The notes under the pieces were generated by a model, which worked only from the letters and a program-made list of their open reading frames with translations, was not told the DNA's origin and ran no database searches. A stretch of 64,000 bases of DNA from Acetatifactor sp. (GTDB taxonomy: Bacteria; Bacillota; Clostridia; Lachnospirales; Lachnospiraceae), in contig JAILLF010000007.1 in the NCBI GenBank assembly GCA_024693365.1, positions 1 through 64,000 of the forward strand. The letters are read 5' to 3'. The first letter of the stretch is position 1; every line of letters starts with the position of its first letter. The translations under genes were made by a program, and so were the position numbers. Shown piece after piece: positions 8,933-17,698 of the stretch.

Positions 8933-10105
8933 ATGGAAGTTTATTTGGACAATTCCGCAACCACGCAGGTTTTTCCTGAAGTTGCGGCTTATATGACGCA
9001 GATCATGTGTCAGCAATATGGCAATCCCTCCAGCCTGCATTTGAAAGGAATGGAGGCGGAGCAGATCCTTCGCGGCGCAAAGGAAACCCTGGCGAAAATC
9101 CTAAAGGTAAATGAGAAGGAGCTCTTATTTACCTCCGGCGGCACGGAATCTGACAATCTGGCGCTCCGGGGCGTGGCTTCAGCCTATCAGCGACGGGGAC
9201 GGCACCTCATCACGACACAGATCGAGCATCCCGCGATCCTGCAGACCATGCATTATCTGGAAGAGCAGGGATTTCAGGTGACGTACCTTCCCGTGGATGC
9301 TAACGGACGCATCCGCCTGGAGGATTTGCAGCGCAGCATGCGGCAGGACACGATTTTGGTATCCATCATGCACACCAACAACGAAGTGGGCGCGCAGCAG
9401 CCCATTGCCGAGGCGGGCGCACTGATCAAGCGCATGAATCCAAACACGCTGTTCCACGTGGACGCGGTGCAGGGCTTTGGCAAGGCAAAGATCTATCCGA
9501 AGAAGATGAATGTTGACCTTCTCAGCGTGAGCGGCCATAAGATCCACGGGCCCAAAGGAGTAGGACTTCTTTATGTTGATGAAAAGGTTCGGGTCCGCCC
9601 CATTTTGTTTGGCGGCGGACAGCAGGGGAACCTCCGCTCCGGAACCGAAAACGTGCCTGGCATTGCTGGAATGGCCATGGCGGCGAAGAAATTATACGAA
9701 AATTATGACGAGGACGTCAGAAAATTAGAGGAATGCAAGAGCTTCTTTATCGACGGCATTCAGCAGATGGACGGAACGCGCGTCAATGGCCTTCTTCCCG
9801 GGAATCCCCACGGTGAGGGCACGGCACCCCACGTGGTCAGCGTTTCATTCAAGGGAGTCCGGAGCGAAGTATTGCTTCATGCATTGGAGGAACGAGGGAT
9901 TTTCGTATCGGCGGGCAGCGCCTGCTCCGCAAGGAAGCCCCAGCCCTCCGCCACGCTAAAGGCCATGGGAATTTCACAGGAGCTGCTCGGATCTACCATC
10001 CGGTTCAGTTTTTCGGTCTTTACGAATCAGCAGGAGTTGGAGTATACTTTATCGGTGCTGAGGGAAATTGTTCCGATGCTGAGAATGTATACCCGCAAGC
10101 GTTAA
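8933..10105 (+). CDS. Cysteine desulfurase (NifS/IscS family)
   Basis: This PLP enzyme converts cysteine to alanine and passes the sulfur on as a persulfide. The 390 residues open with VYLDNSATTQVFPEV. The PLP lysine lies in SVSGHKIHGPKG, with FHVDAVQGFGK before it. The catalytic cysteine lies in SAGSACSARKPQPS, in an extended loop. The ATG follows AGGAGG. Since thiI lies 131 bases downstream, this is probably the dedicated sulfur donor for ThiI (as NifZ is in Bacillus) rather than the main Fe-S cluster enzyme. That assignment is inferred from position. Confidence 0.93.
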   Translation: MEVYLDNSATTQVFPEVAAYMTQIMCQQYGNPSSLHLKGMEAEQILRGAKETLAKILKVNEKELLFTSGGTESDNLALRGVASAYQRRGRHLITTQIEHPAILQTMHYLEEQGFQVTYLPVDANGRIRLEDLQRSMRQDTILVSIMHTNNEVGAQQPIAEAGALIKRMNPNTLFHVDAVQGFGKAKIYPKKMNVDLLSVSGHKIHGPKGVGLLYVDEKVRVRPILFGGGQQGNLRSGTENVPGIAGMAMAAKKLYENYDEDVRKLEECKSFFIDGIQQMDGTRVNGLLPGNPHGEGTAPHVVSVSFKGVRSEVLLHALEERGIFVSAGSACSARKPQPSATLKAMGISQELLGSTIRFSFSVFTNQQELEYTLSVLREIVPMLRMYTRKR

Positions 10106-10235
10106 CGCCCGGATGCAGGACGGCTGCGGCCGGAAGATGAGAGGCAAGATCGCCGCCGTGCAAGTGCCGGAGGGCGGCATGAAAGAAACGTGGCAGGAGA
10201 AAGCACGCGGAAAGCGTGCCGGAAAAGGAGTAAAC

Positions 10236-11414
10236 ATGTTTAAGGCATTTTTGATTAAGTACGCGGAAATTGGCGTTAAGGGAAAGAACAGGCATCTCTT
10301 TGAGGATGCACTGGTGCATCAGATTAAGGTGGCCCTGAAGCGCTGTGAGGGAAAGTTTTTCGTGCACAAGACCCAGGGAAGGATCTTTGTGGAGGCGGAA
10401 GGCGAATTTGATTTTGACGAGACGGTGGCGTGCCTTCGGCAGGTCTTTGGAATCTCAGGCATCTGTCCCGTGGTTTACGCAGAGGACGAGGGCTTTGACA
10501 AGCTGGCCGAGCGCATTGTGGAATACGTCGACAAGGTGTATCCCGACAAGAATAAAACCTTTAAGGTGAATGCCCGCCGCGCGCGCAAGGATTATCCTAA
10601 GGAATCCATGGAGATCAACGCGGATCTCGGTGAAGTGCTTTTGAATGCTTATCCGGAGATGTCCGTGGACGTTCATGAGCCGGACATTATGCTGAACGTG
10701 GAGATCCGCGAGAAAATCTATATTTATTCCGAGATCATTCCGGGACCCGGCGGCATGCCCGTGGGGACTGGCGGAAAGGCCATGCTCCTTCTTTCCGGCG
10801 GCATTGATTCCCCCGTGGCAGGCTACATGATCGCAAAGCGCGGCGTCAAGATTGACGCGGTTTATTTCCATGCGCCGCCATACACCAGCGAGCGCGCAAA
10901 GCAAAAGGTAGTGGATCTCGCCAGGATCGTTGCAAGATATGCGGGGCCCATCTACCTTCACGTGATCAACTTTACGGACGTACAACTCCATATCTATGAA
11001 ACATGTCCACACGAGGAGCTGACCATCATCATGAAGCGCTACATGATGCGGCTTGCGGAGAAGCTTGCCCTGGACACGGAATGTCTTGGACTGGTCACCG
11101 GCGAGAGCATTGGGCAGGTGGCTTCCCAGACGCTTGCCTCCATGGCCGTCATCAATGAGGTGTGCGAGCTTCCCGTTTACCGGCCGCTCATCGGCTTTGA
11201 CAAACAGGACATTGTTGACGTATCGGAGAAGATCGGTACCTATGAAACCTCCATCCAACCCTTTGAGGATTGTTGTACCATCTTTGTGGCAAAGCATCCC
11301 GTCACAAAGCCCAATCCCAAATATATTCGCAGACATGAGGAAAAGCTTGGGGAAAAAATGGATGAGTTGGTAAAGAAAGCGCTGGAAACGGAAGAATTGA
11401 TCATTGTGGAATAA
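10236..11414 (+). CDS. thiI: tRNA 4-thiouridine synthase ThiI
   Basis: ThiI adenylates U8 of tRNA and inserts sulfur received from a cysteine desulfurase; in many bacteria it also serves thiamine thiazole synthesis. The product is about 392 residues. It has an N-terminal ferredoxin-like/THUMP region (IKYAEIGVKGKNRHLFED) and a PP-loop ATPase with LLSGGIDSPVAGYM. A C-terminal rhodanese domain is absent, as is normal for Firmicutes. The ATG at 10236 has AAAAGGAG upstream and gives the canonical N-terminus; the open frame begins earlier at 10113 without support. A bidirectional terminator follows. Confidence 0.95.
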   Translation: MFKAFLIKYAEIGVKGKNRHLFEDALVHQIKVALKRCEGKFFVHKTQGRIFVEAEGEFDFDETVACLRQVFGISGICPVVYAEDEGFDKLAERIVEYVDKVYPDKNKTFKVNARRARKDYPKESMEINADLGEVLLNAYPEMSVDVHEPDIMLNVEIREKIYIYSEIIPGPGGMPVGTGGKAMLLLSGGIDSPVAGYMIAKRGVKIDAVYFHAPPYTSERAKQKVVDLARIVARYAGPIYLHVINFTDVQLHIYETCPHEELTIIMKRYMMRLAEKLALDTECLGLVTGESIGQVASQTLASMAVINEVCELPVYRPLIGFDKQDIVDVSEKIGTYETSIQPFEDCCTIFVAKHPVTKPNPKYIRRHEEKLGEKMDELVKKALETEELIIVE

Positions 11415-11440
11415 GCTCAGATCCTATTTGCAAAAAAACA

Positions 11441-11482
11441 CCCTCCGAAGCATTTGCTCCGGAGGGCGTGCGTTTTCTTTTT
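11441..11482. terminator. Bidirectional terminator between thiI and the HPr-like gene
   Basis: CCCTCCGAAGC (from 11441) pairs with GCTCCGGAGGG (to 11466) with one mismatch. T-rich sequence follows on the plus strand (to 11482), and an A-run at 11432-11438 gives a T-run on the minus strand. It serves the two convergent genes. Confidence 0.85.
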
Positions 11483-11525
11483 GTGAAGCCTTGGACCGCC
11501 ATGCGATTCAAGGATGCCTTGAGGA

Positions 11526-11756
11526 TTAAACCTCGTAGTTCTTCAGAACCTTCAGAACTTCTTCAGCACCATCCTCGGTATGGATGTTCAGGTCGATGGG
11601 CTTGGAAAGATCCAGGCTGAAGATCCCCATGATGGACTTGGCATCGATCACGTATCTTCCGGATACCAGATCGAAATCGTAATCGAACTTCGTGATGTCG
11701 TTTACGAAAGATTTTACCTTGTCAATCGAGTTTAAAGAAATTTGAACAGTTTTCAT
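11526..11756 (-). CDS. HPr-like protein lacking the phosphoacceptor histidine
   Basis: This is a 76-residue single-domain protein. The segment KSIMGIFSLDLSKPIDL matches the HPr region around the regulatory Ser46 (typically KSIMGVMSL), and the overall length and beta-alpha pattern fit HPr. The region where HPr carries active-site His15 (GIHARPA) reads SLNSIDKVKSFV here, with no histidine. It therefore cannot relay phosphate from PEP. A regulatory, Crh-like role through the serine is possible but inferred. It is monocistronic, with an AGGAGG site just upstream, and convergent to thiI. Confidence 0.78.
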   Translation of the reverse strand: MKTVQISLNSIDKVKSFVNDITKFDYDFDLVSGRYVIDAKSIMGIFSLDLSKPIDLNIHTEDGAEEVLKVLKNYEV

Positions 11757-11869
11757 GAATGTTACCTCCTTGTCTGTGTCATACCTTCTGCCTACATCAT
11801 AATTGGTGCTTCATGAAAAGTCAAGGGAAAAAAACGGGGAATTATAGCAGAAAAATAACGGAGAAAAAG

Positions 11870-13546
11870 ATGAAAACCATAGCATTTCACAACTTGGGAT
11901 GCAAGGTCAACTCCTATGAGTTGGACGTCATGCAACAAATCATGCAGGAGAAAGGGTATGAAATTGTCCCTTTTGACAAAAAAGCCGACGTTTACGTAAT
12001 CAACACGTGCACAGTGACAAACATTGCGGACAGAAAGAGCCGGCAGATGCTGCACCGGGCGAAGCAAAAGAACCCGGATGCGGTCGTGGTGGCGGTGGGC
12101 TGTTACGTGCAGACGGACCTTGCAGGCGCGACGGCGGACCCGGCGATCGACCTTGCGATTGGAAATAACCGCAAGAAGGACATCGCGGAGATTTTGGAGC
12201 AGTATCTCGCGGAGCGGGAGAAAAACCTCGAAGTGGCTGGTGGGAAAGGGGTTTGTAAAACTGGCGAATTGGCTGACGGAGGATGGGTTGGTAAAACCGG
12301 CAACGTAGCCGAAGGCGGCGAAATTTGCTGCGGCGCGCCGGACAAGACTCTCGGAGGCATGACGGTTCTTGACATTGCGCATGAAAAAGAATATGAGGAA
12401 ATGCAATTAAAGACCACGGCGGAGCACACCCGTGCCTATATTAAGATCCAGGATGGCTGTAATCAGTTTTGTTCTTATTGCGCAATCCCTCTCGCGAGGG
12501 GACGCGTCAGGAGCAGAAAGCAGGAGGACGTACTAAAGGAGATCCGCGGGATTGTGGATGCGGGGTATCTGGAGATTGTCTTAACGGGCATTCACGTAAG
12601 CTCCTACGGAATTGACTTTGAGAAGGCTGATGGGAACGCCAAAGGTGCCGATTCCACGAAGAACGGTGGAATCGCGAAACTCTCCCAAGGGACGTCTCCT
12701 GACGCGGGCGGTAAATCCGCGGGCGGAGAAAAGGAAAACGGCGCCATGGATTATCGCGGCGTGACGAAGCTCTTTGACCTGATCGAGGAAATCCACAAAA
12801 TTCCCGGTCTGCAAAGAATCCGCATCAGTTCCTTAGAGCCCAGGATTGTGACGCCTGAGACGGCAAAGCGTCTCGCGGCACTTCCAAAGGTTTGCCCGCA
12901 TTTTCATCTTTCGCTCCAGAGCGGATGCGACGCAACCTTAAGGCGCATGAACAGGCACTATACGGCGCAGCAGTATTTCGAGAGCGTGCAGGCTTTGCGG
13001 GACGCCTATGCGCCGCGCGTTCCCGCCATTACGACGGACGTGATCGCGGGCTTTCCCGGAGAGACGGAAGAAGAATTTGCAGAGACGAAAGCCTTTCTGG
13101 AAAAGGTTGGCTTTTATGAGATGCACGTGTTTAAGTATTCCAAGCGCAAGGGAACCAGGGCGGCCGTGATGGACGGTCAGGTGCCGGAGACCGTAAAGGC
13201 GCTAAGAAGCGACGTGCTTTTGGAGCTGGAAAGAAAGCAGTCCATGGAATTCCGGAGTCGGAAGCTGGGGCAGGTTGTGGAAGTTCTCATGGAAGAAGAG
13301 AAGGTAATCGGGGGTAAGAACTATTTATTGGGACATACGACGGACTACGTTCGCGCAGCACTTTTACTGCCGGGTAACGGAGCGACGCTTGATCACGGGG
13401 CGACGCCGAAAGGAAAGCCCGGCGCCGGGGCGGAATTGCCCCAAGATGCCGGAAAAATGGCGCGGGCGGGCGAGATTCTAAAGCTCGAATTACTGGATTT
13501 TCTAACGGAGGATATTTTACTTGGACGTGAAACTAATCTTTTTTGA
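11870..13546 (+). CDS. mtaB: tRNA t6A37 methylthiotransferase MtaB, with insertions
   Basis: MtaB is a radical-SAM enzyme that adds a methylthio group to t6A37 in tRNA. Cysteines for the first Fe-S cluster are in GCKVN (C11), NTCTVT (C47) and VGCYV (C78). The radical-SAM triad CxxxCxxC is C197, C201 and C204 in DGCNQFCSYCAIP, and a TRAM-like C-terminus follows. At about 558 residues it is roughly 100 longer than usual. The excess is low-complexity insertions at about 121-163 (two 12-residue KTGxxAxGG units), 252-286 and near 500-530. The ATG at 11870 is preferred for its canonical N-terminus; the frame is open from 11759. The end overlaps the next gene by 26 bases. Confidence 0.93.
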   Translation: MKTIAFHNLGCKVNSYELDVMQQIMQEKGYEIVPFDKKADVYVINTCTVTNIADRKSRQMLHRAKQKNPDAVVVAVGCYVQTDLAGATADPAIDLAIGNNRKKDIAEILEQYLAEREKNLEVAGGKGVCKTGELADGGWVGKTGNVAEGGEICCGAPDKTLGGMTVLDIAHEKEYEEMQLKTTAEHTRAYIKIQDGCNQFCSYCAIPLARGRVRSRKQEDVLKEIRGIVDAGYLEIVLTGIHVSSYGIDFEKADGNAKGADSTKNGGIAKLSQGTSPDAGGKSAGGEKENGAMDYRGVTKLFDLIEEIHKIPGLQRIRISSLEPRIVTPETAKRLAALPKVCPHFHLSLQSGCDATLRRMNRHYTAQQYFESVQALRDAYAPRVPAITTDVIAGFPGETEEEFAETKAFLEKVGFYEMHVFKYSKRKGTRAAVMDGQVPETVKALRSDVLLELERKQSMEFRSRKLGQVVEVLMEEEKVIGGKNYLLGHTTDYVRAALLLPGNGATLDHGATPKGKPGAGAELPQDAGKMARAGEILKLELLDFLTEDILLGRETNLF

Positions 13547-14333
13547 CATTGACGGAACGCTGATCAGTAACTGGCGGGACATGCCGGAGTCTGCTGCGTT
13601 GGCGATCCGTAAGGCTAGGGAAAACGGGCACCTGTGCCTTGTCAATACGGGGCGCACGGCAAGTCTCGTGATGGACTGGCTCCCGAAGCTGGCCCCCTTT
13701 GACGGCTATTTATGCGGGTGCGGCACGCAGATCTTCTTTCACGGAAAGGAGCTTATGCACAAGACCCTTTCCAAGTCAGAGGGAGAGAGCGTGATCCGTT
13801 GCCTGGAAAAGCATAAGATCGACGCGATCCTGGAGGGCGAGGACAACAATTATCACAATGATCTGGACAAGATGCACACGGAGACCTTCTTCAAGTACGT
13901 AACGGATCATTATTCGGACAGAAGCTGGGCGAGCTACCGCGAGGCGCCGGGGAAGTTTGACAAATTTTATTGCTTTGCGGACGATCCTCAAAGCGTCAGG
14001 GATTTTATGGCGGAGCAGGGTGACCTGCTGGATCTGATCGACCGCGAGCACGGGTATTTTGAGATCGTCCCCAAGGGATATTCCAAGGCGACCTGCATGG
14101 ATTTTCTGGTAGAGCACTTAAATCATCTGGGGAAATATCCGAAAAAGATAACGTTGGCGGACACGGTGGCCATTGGGGACAGCAACAATGACCTGCCCAT
14201 GCTGGAGCATGCAGGGATTGCCATTGCCATGGGAGAGTCTTCGCAGGCAGTACTTTCCATGGCGGACCACGTGACGGCGAACGTTATGGATGACGGCATA
14301 TGGAAGGCACTTGATTGGCTGGGCGTGTTGTAG
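13521..14333 (+). CDS. HAD-superfamily phosphatase, Cof type
   Basis: The 270-residue protein starts with a TTG codon and VKLIFFDIDGTLISN, carrying the HAD nucleophile motif DxDGT. Later motifs are NTGRTAS (motif II Thr), the lysine in PKGYSKATCM, and GDSNNDLPMLEHAG (motif III/IV acidic residues). The size and the cap inserted between motifs II and III fit Cof-type sugar-phosphate or nucleotide phosphatases. The substrate cannot be told from the sequence. The TTG at 13521 lies inside the end of mtaB, with GGAG about 10 bases upstream, so translation is likely coupled. Confidence 0.88.
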   Translation: MDVKLIFFDIDGTLISNWRDMPESAALAIRKARENGHLCLVNTGRTASLVMDWLPKLAPFDGYLCGCGTQIFFHGKELMHKTLSKSEGESVIRCLEKHKIDAILEGEDNNYHNDLDKMHTETFFKYVTDHYSDRSWASYREAPGKFDKFYCFADDPQSVRDFMAEQGDLLDLIDREHGYFEIVPKGYSKATCMDFLVEHLNHLGKYPKKITLADTVAIGDSNNDLPMLEHAGIAIAMGESSQAVLSMADHVTANVMDDGIWKALDWLGVL

Positions 14334-14434
14334 GGCGGCCTTTGGTAGGCGCCGGACCGGGCACTGCATCGACAATTACCGCAATAAATGCGGAAAACTG
14401 TCGAAAACATTTGGAGGCAATCCCTTCGCAGGTA

Positions 14435-14463
14435 TTGAAATTTTCTGAAAAATGGATTAAAAT
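14435..14463 (+). promoter_or_regulatory. Sigma-A promoter for the ireB operon
   Basis: TTGAAA at 14435-14440, a 17-base spacer and TAAAAT at 14458-14463, about 95 bases before ireB. An imperfect hairpin (CGACA/TGTCG around CCGCA/TGCGG) at 14370-14403 lies upstream and has no T-tract. Confidence 0.7.
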
Positions 14464-14557
14464 GTTCATAATTGAAACCTAAAATGGAATAATGGCGTCA
14501 TTTGAGAATGCGTGAAACGTGCAGGAAACGGGAGTGCACGTGGAAAGCGAGGTTATT

Positions 14558-14821
14558 ATGGATGATTTATCAAATACTCAATATTTTACCGTAGAAACGG
14601 AGCAGGAGACGGGAGCGCAGATCGTGCTGTCTGCAGTTTACGAAGCATTGCGGGAGAAGGGGTACAATCCCGTCAATCAGATTGTGGGATACATTATGAG
14701 CGGCGATCCTACCTACATCACCAGCCATAAAAATGCAAGAAGCCTTATTATGAAGGTGGAACGCGATGAACTGGTGGAGGAGATGCTGCGCTTTTACATC
14801 GACAATAAGCTGGAGCAATAA
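14558..14821 (+). CDS. ireB: IreB family regulatory protein (UPF0297)
   Basis: The product of about 87 residues starts [13 protein letters not shown] and includes [17 protein letters not shown], the conserved core of the IreB/UPF0297 family. In Enterococcus, IreB is the phosphorylated substrate of the PASTA kinase IreK and affects cephalosporin resistance and cell-wall stress; transfer of that role here is inference. The start at 14558 matches the family N-terminus, although the frame is open 39 bases further upstream. It is followed by ruvX and UPF0473, the order conserved across Firmicutes. Confidence 0.93.
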   Translation: MDDLSNTQYFTVETEQETGAQIVLSAVYEALREKGYNPVNQIVGYIMSGDPTYITSHKNARSLIMKVERDELVEEMLRFYIDNKLEQ

Positions 14822-14853
14822 CGGAGTGGACGAAGCAAGCCGGGAGGATTGTT

Positions 14854-15321
14854 ATGCGGATCATGGGATTGGATTTTGGATCAAAGACGGTGGGAGTAGC
14901 CATCAGTGACGCCCTGTTGATTACCGCCCAAGGGATCGAAATCATCCGCCGCAAGGAGGAAAATAAGCTGCGTCAGACCCTTGCCAGGATCGAAGAACTT
15001 ATTCAGGAATACGAGGTTGACAGGATCGTGCTGGGACAGCCCAAGCACATGAACGGTACGGAAGGCGTGAGGGTGGAACTCACGGAGGAGTTCAAGGAAA
15101 AGCTGGAGCGGCGCACGGGGTTGCCCGTGATCTTTTGGGACGAAAGACTGACGACCGTTGCGGCCGACCGGGCCATGATGGAGGCGGGGATCCGCAGGGA
15201 GCACCGCAAGGAATACGTGGACAAGATAGCCGCGACCTTTATCTTGCAGGGATATCTGGATTATCTGTCAAATCAGGCGAAGACAGAGGGCGCGCAGGAG
15301 AATGAAAAGCAAGGTGACTAG
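14854..15321 (+). CDS. ruvX: Holliday junction resolvase-like YqgF/RuvX
   Basis: This 155-residue RNase H-fold nuclease is of the YqgF type, which has been linked both to Holliday-junction resolution and to pre-16S rRNA 5' processing. The visible acidic motifs are [16 protein letters not shown] at the N-terminus, [13 protein letters not shown] in the middle, [10 protein letters not shown], and [13 protein letters not shown] at the end. The ATG follows GGGAGG. It starts 32 bases after ireB and overlaps the region before UPF0473, consistent with one transcript. Confidence 0.95.
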   Translation: MRIMGLDFGSKTVGVAISDALLITAQGIEIIRRKEENKLRQTLARIEELIQEYEVDRIVLGQPKHMNGTEGVRVELTEEFKEKLERRTGLPVIFWDERLTTVAADRAMMEAGIRREHRKEYVDKIAATFILQGYLDYLSNQAKTEGAQENEKQGD

Positions 15322-15337
15322 CCTTGGAGGCAAACGC

Positions 15338-15595
15338 ATGGAAAAGATTTTATTTACTCCCGAGGGAGAGGAACCGGTAGAATTTTACGTATTGGAGCAG
15401 ACCCGCATTGGGGGGAGCAACTACATTCTCGTGACGGACGTTGAAGATGGGGACGGGGAAGCATGGATCATGAAGGATCTGTCCGAGGATGGCGAGGCGG
15501 AAAGCAGGTACGTCTTCGTGGAAGACGACGATGAGATGGCCGCCGTGGCCGGCGTGTTTGAGAACATGCTGGACGACGTGGATTTAGAATCGTGA
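15338..15595 (+). CDS. UPF0473 / DUF1292 family protein
   Basis: This small acidic protein of about 85 residues belongs to the DUF1292/UPF0473 family, which is almost always third in the ireB-ruvX block. EKILFTPEGEEPVEFYVLEQT and the acidic tail VFVEDDDEMAAVAGVFE are the family pattern. The biochemical function is unknown. The ATG at 15338 is chosen because GGAGG stands about 10 bases upstream; the frame is open back into the end of ruvX. Confidence 0.88.
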   Translation: MEKILFTPEGEEPVEFYVLEQTRIGGSNYILVTDVEDGDGEAWIMKDLSEDGEAESRYVFVEDDDEMAAVAGVFENMLDDVDLES

Positions 15596-15668
15596 TCGAC
15601 CGCGCATCCACGCGAGGAAGCCGTGGGATGCGTTTTCGATTGTTTGGAATTGATTTGGAGGAATAGTT

Positions 15669-17345
15669 TTGAGAAAGAAAAAAGAGAATATTACGGGCCC
15701 CAGGCTGAAGATCATACCTTTGGGCGGCTTGGAGCAGATTGGCATGAACATTACTGCCTTCGAATATGAAGACAGTATTATTGTCGTGGATTGCGGGCTT
15801 GCATTCCCGGCGGACGACATGCTGGGCATTGACCTGGTAATCCCCGACGTGACTTACCTGAAGGAGAACAAGGAGAGGGTAAAGGGCTTTGTGATCACCC
15901 ACGGACATGAGGATCACATCGGCGCGTTGCCCTATGTTTTGAAGGAGTTAAATATTCCGGTCTACGCGACGCGCCTTACCATGGGCCTGATCGAGCATAA
16001 GCTTGAGGAGCACGACCTGATGAAGGGAACGAAGCGGAAGGTTGTAAAATTTGGACAGTCCGTGAATCTTGGATGCTTTCGCGTTGAATTTATCAAGACG
16101 AATCACAGCATTGTTGACGCGGCAGCGCTGGCTATCTATTCGCCGGCGGGCGTCGTGGTGCACACGGGCGACTTTAAGGTGGACTTTACGCCGGTTTACG
16201 GCGATGCCATTGACCTGCAGCGCTTTGCGGAGATCGGAAGGAAGGGCGTGCTTGCCCTGATGTGCGACTCCACCAATGCGGAGCGCCCCGGCTTTACTCC
16301 CTCGGAGAAGACCGTTGGAAAAACCTTTGACACGCTGTTTGAGGAGCATAAGAACACGCGTATTTTCGTAGCGACGTTTGCTTCCAACGTGGACCGCGTA
16401 CAGCAGATCATCAATTCTGCCTATAAGCGCGGCAGAAAGGTTGCGGTCGAAGGCCGCAGCATGACCAACACCATTGAGACGGCCATTGAGCTGGGTTGCA
16501 TCACCATTCCTGATAATACGCTGGTGGATCTGGATGCGCTGAAGAACGAGCCTGCGGAAAAGCAGGTCATCATTACGACGGGCAGTCAGGGCGAAAGCAT
16601 GGCGGCGCTGTCCCGCATGGCCAGCGGCATGCACCGCAAGATCAGCATCGGACCTGGAGACACGGTAATCTTTTCTTCTTCCCCGATCCCGGGAAATGAG
16701 AAATCCGTGACAAAGATCATTAACGAACTGCTCCGCAAGGGCGCGGACGTGATCTTCCAGGACGTGCACGTGTCCGGACATGCCTGCCAGGAGGAAATCA
16801 AGCTGATCTATACCCTGGTACAGCCGAAGTATGCCATCCCCGTGCATGGTGAATACAAGCACCTGAAGGCCCAGGCGAGAATCGCTGAGAGCCTTGGCAT
16901 TCCCAAGGAGAACATCTTTATCCTGTCCTCCGGGGACGTGATGGAGCTGAATGACGATGGTGCCCAGGTGAAGGACAAGGTGGTCACCGGCGGCATCTTG
17001 GTAGATGGACTCGGCGTGGGAGACGTGGGCAACGTTGTGCTTAGGGATCGCCAGCATCTGTCCGAGGAGGGCATCATGATCGTAGTCATGAGTCTTGAGA
17101 GGGAAACGGGCCTTTTACTCTCCGGTCCGGACATAGTTTCCCGCGGCTTTGTCTACGTGCGTGAATCCGACGAGCTGATCGAAGAAGCAAGGCTGATCGT
17201 GGATGAAGCGGTGCAGGCGTGTCTGGATCGCGGCATTACGGATTGGGGTAAGCTAAAGAGCACCACCAAGGACGTGCTTTCAGATTTTGTCTGGAAGAAA
17301 ACCAAGAGAAGACCCATGATCCTGCCGATCATTATGGAGGTTTAG
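15669..17345 (+). CDS. rnj: Ribonuclease J
   Basis: RNase J is a metallo-beta-lactamase-fold ribonuclease with endonuclease and 5'-3' exonuclease activity, central to mRNA decay and rRNA maturation in Firmicutes. The 558 residues contain PLGGLEQIGMN, the zinc motif THGHEDHIGALPY, the beta-CASP region with SQGESMAALSRM and FSSSPIPGNEK, the motif HVSGHACQEE, and PVHGEYKHL. The start is TTG at 15669, supported by GGAGG 7 bases upstream and MRKKKENITGPRLKI as N-terminus. YlbF-family and tRNA-modification genes follow at very short spacing. Confidence 0.96.
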   Translation: MRKKKENITGPRLKIIPLGGLEQIGMNITAFEYEDSIIVVDCGLAFPADDMLGIDLVIPDVTYLKENKERVKGFVITHGHEDHIGALPYVLKELNIPVYATRLTMGLIEHKLEEHDLMKGTKRKVVKFGQSVNLGCFRVEFIKTNHSIVDAAALAIYSPAGVVVHTGDFKVDFTPVYGDAIDLQRFAEIGRKGVLALMCDSTNAERPGFTPSEKTVGKTFDTLFEEHKNTRIFVATFASNVDRVQQIINSAYKRGRKVAVEGRSMTNTIETAIELGCITIPDNTLVDLDALKNEPAEKQVIITTGSQGESMAALSRMASGMHRKISIGPGDTVIFSSSPIPGNEKSVTKIINELLRKGADVIFQDVHVSGHACQEEIKLIYTLVQPKYAIPVHGEYKHLKAQARIAESLGIPKENIFILSSGDVMELNDDGAQVKDKVVTGGILVDGLGVGDVGNVVLRDRQHLSEEGIMIVVMSLERETGLLLSGPDIVSRGFVYVRESDELIEEARLIVDEAVQACLDRGITDWGKLKSTTKDVLSDFVWKKTKRRPMILPIIMEV

Positions 17346-17347
17346 AA

Positions 17348-17668
17348 ATGAACGAGGTAGAGGAAGCGGCGGAGGCCCTGGCGGAAGCTTTGCTAAACTC
17401 AGACGTCTATCAAGAATACAAAAGCAAGCTGGATCAAGTGAAGCAATATCCTGACCTAAAGCGTCAGATCGATGAGTTCCGCATGCGCAATTATGAATTG
17501 CAGCAGAGTCCGGATTATGCTTTTGATAAAATGGAGCAATTTCAGAGGGAGTATCAGACGTTTCGGGATGATCCCCTGGTTTCCGATTTTCTGGCGGCAG
17601 AGCTGGCATTTTGCCGCATGGTACAGGACGTGGAAAACTGCCTGGTCGGACGAATTGACTTCGAATAA
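17348..17668 (+). CDS. YlbF/YmcA family regulator
   Basis: This 106-residue, almost wholly helical protein is of the YlbF/YmcA family (VYQEYKSKLDQVKQYPDLKRQ, then FLAAELAFCRMVQDVE). In Bacillus subtilis, YlbF and YmcA join YaaT in the Y-complex that guides RNase Y cleavage of mRNAs and affects competence and sporulation. Its position two bases after the RNase J stop codon fits an RNA-turnover role. Which paralogue it corresponds to cannot be settled here. Confidence 0.85.
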   Translation: MNEVEEAAEALAEALLNSDVYQEYKSKLDQVKQYPDLKRQIDEFRMRNYELQQSPDYAFDKMEQFQREYQTFRDDPLVSDFLAAELAFCRMVQDVENCLVGRIDFE

Positions 17669-17698
17669 GGCACAAAAGGCATTAAGGAGTAAGTTTTT

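Noticed and set aside
15948..17057. 369-codon minus-strand frame
   Set aside because: Antisense shadow of RNase J, whose motifs are complete on the plus strand.
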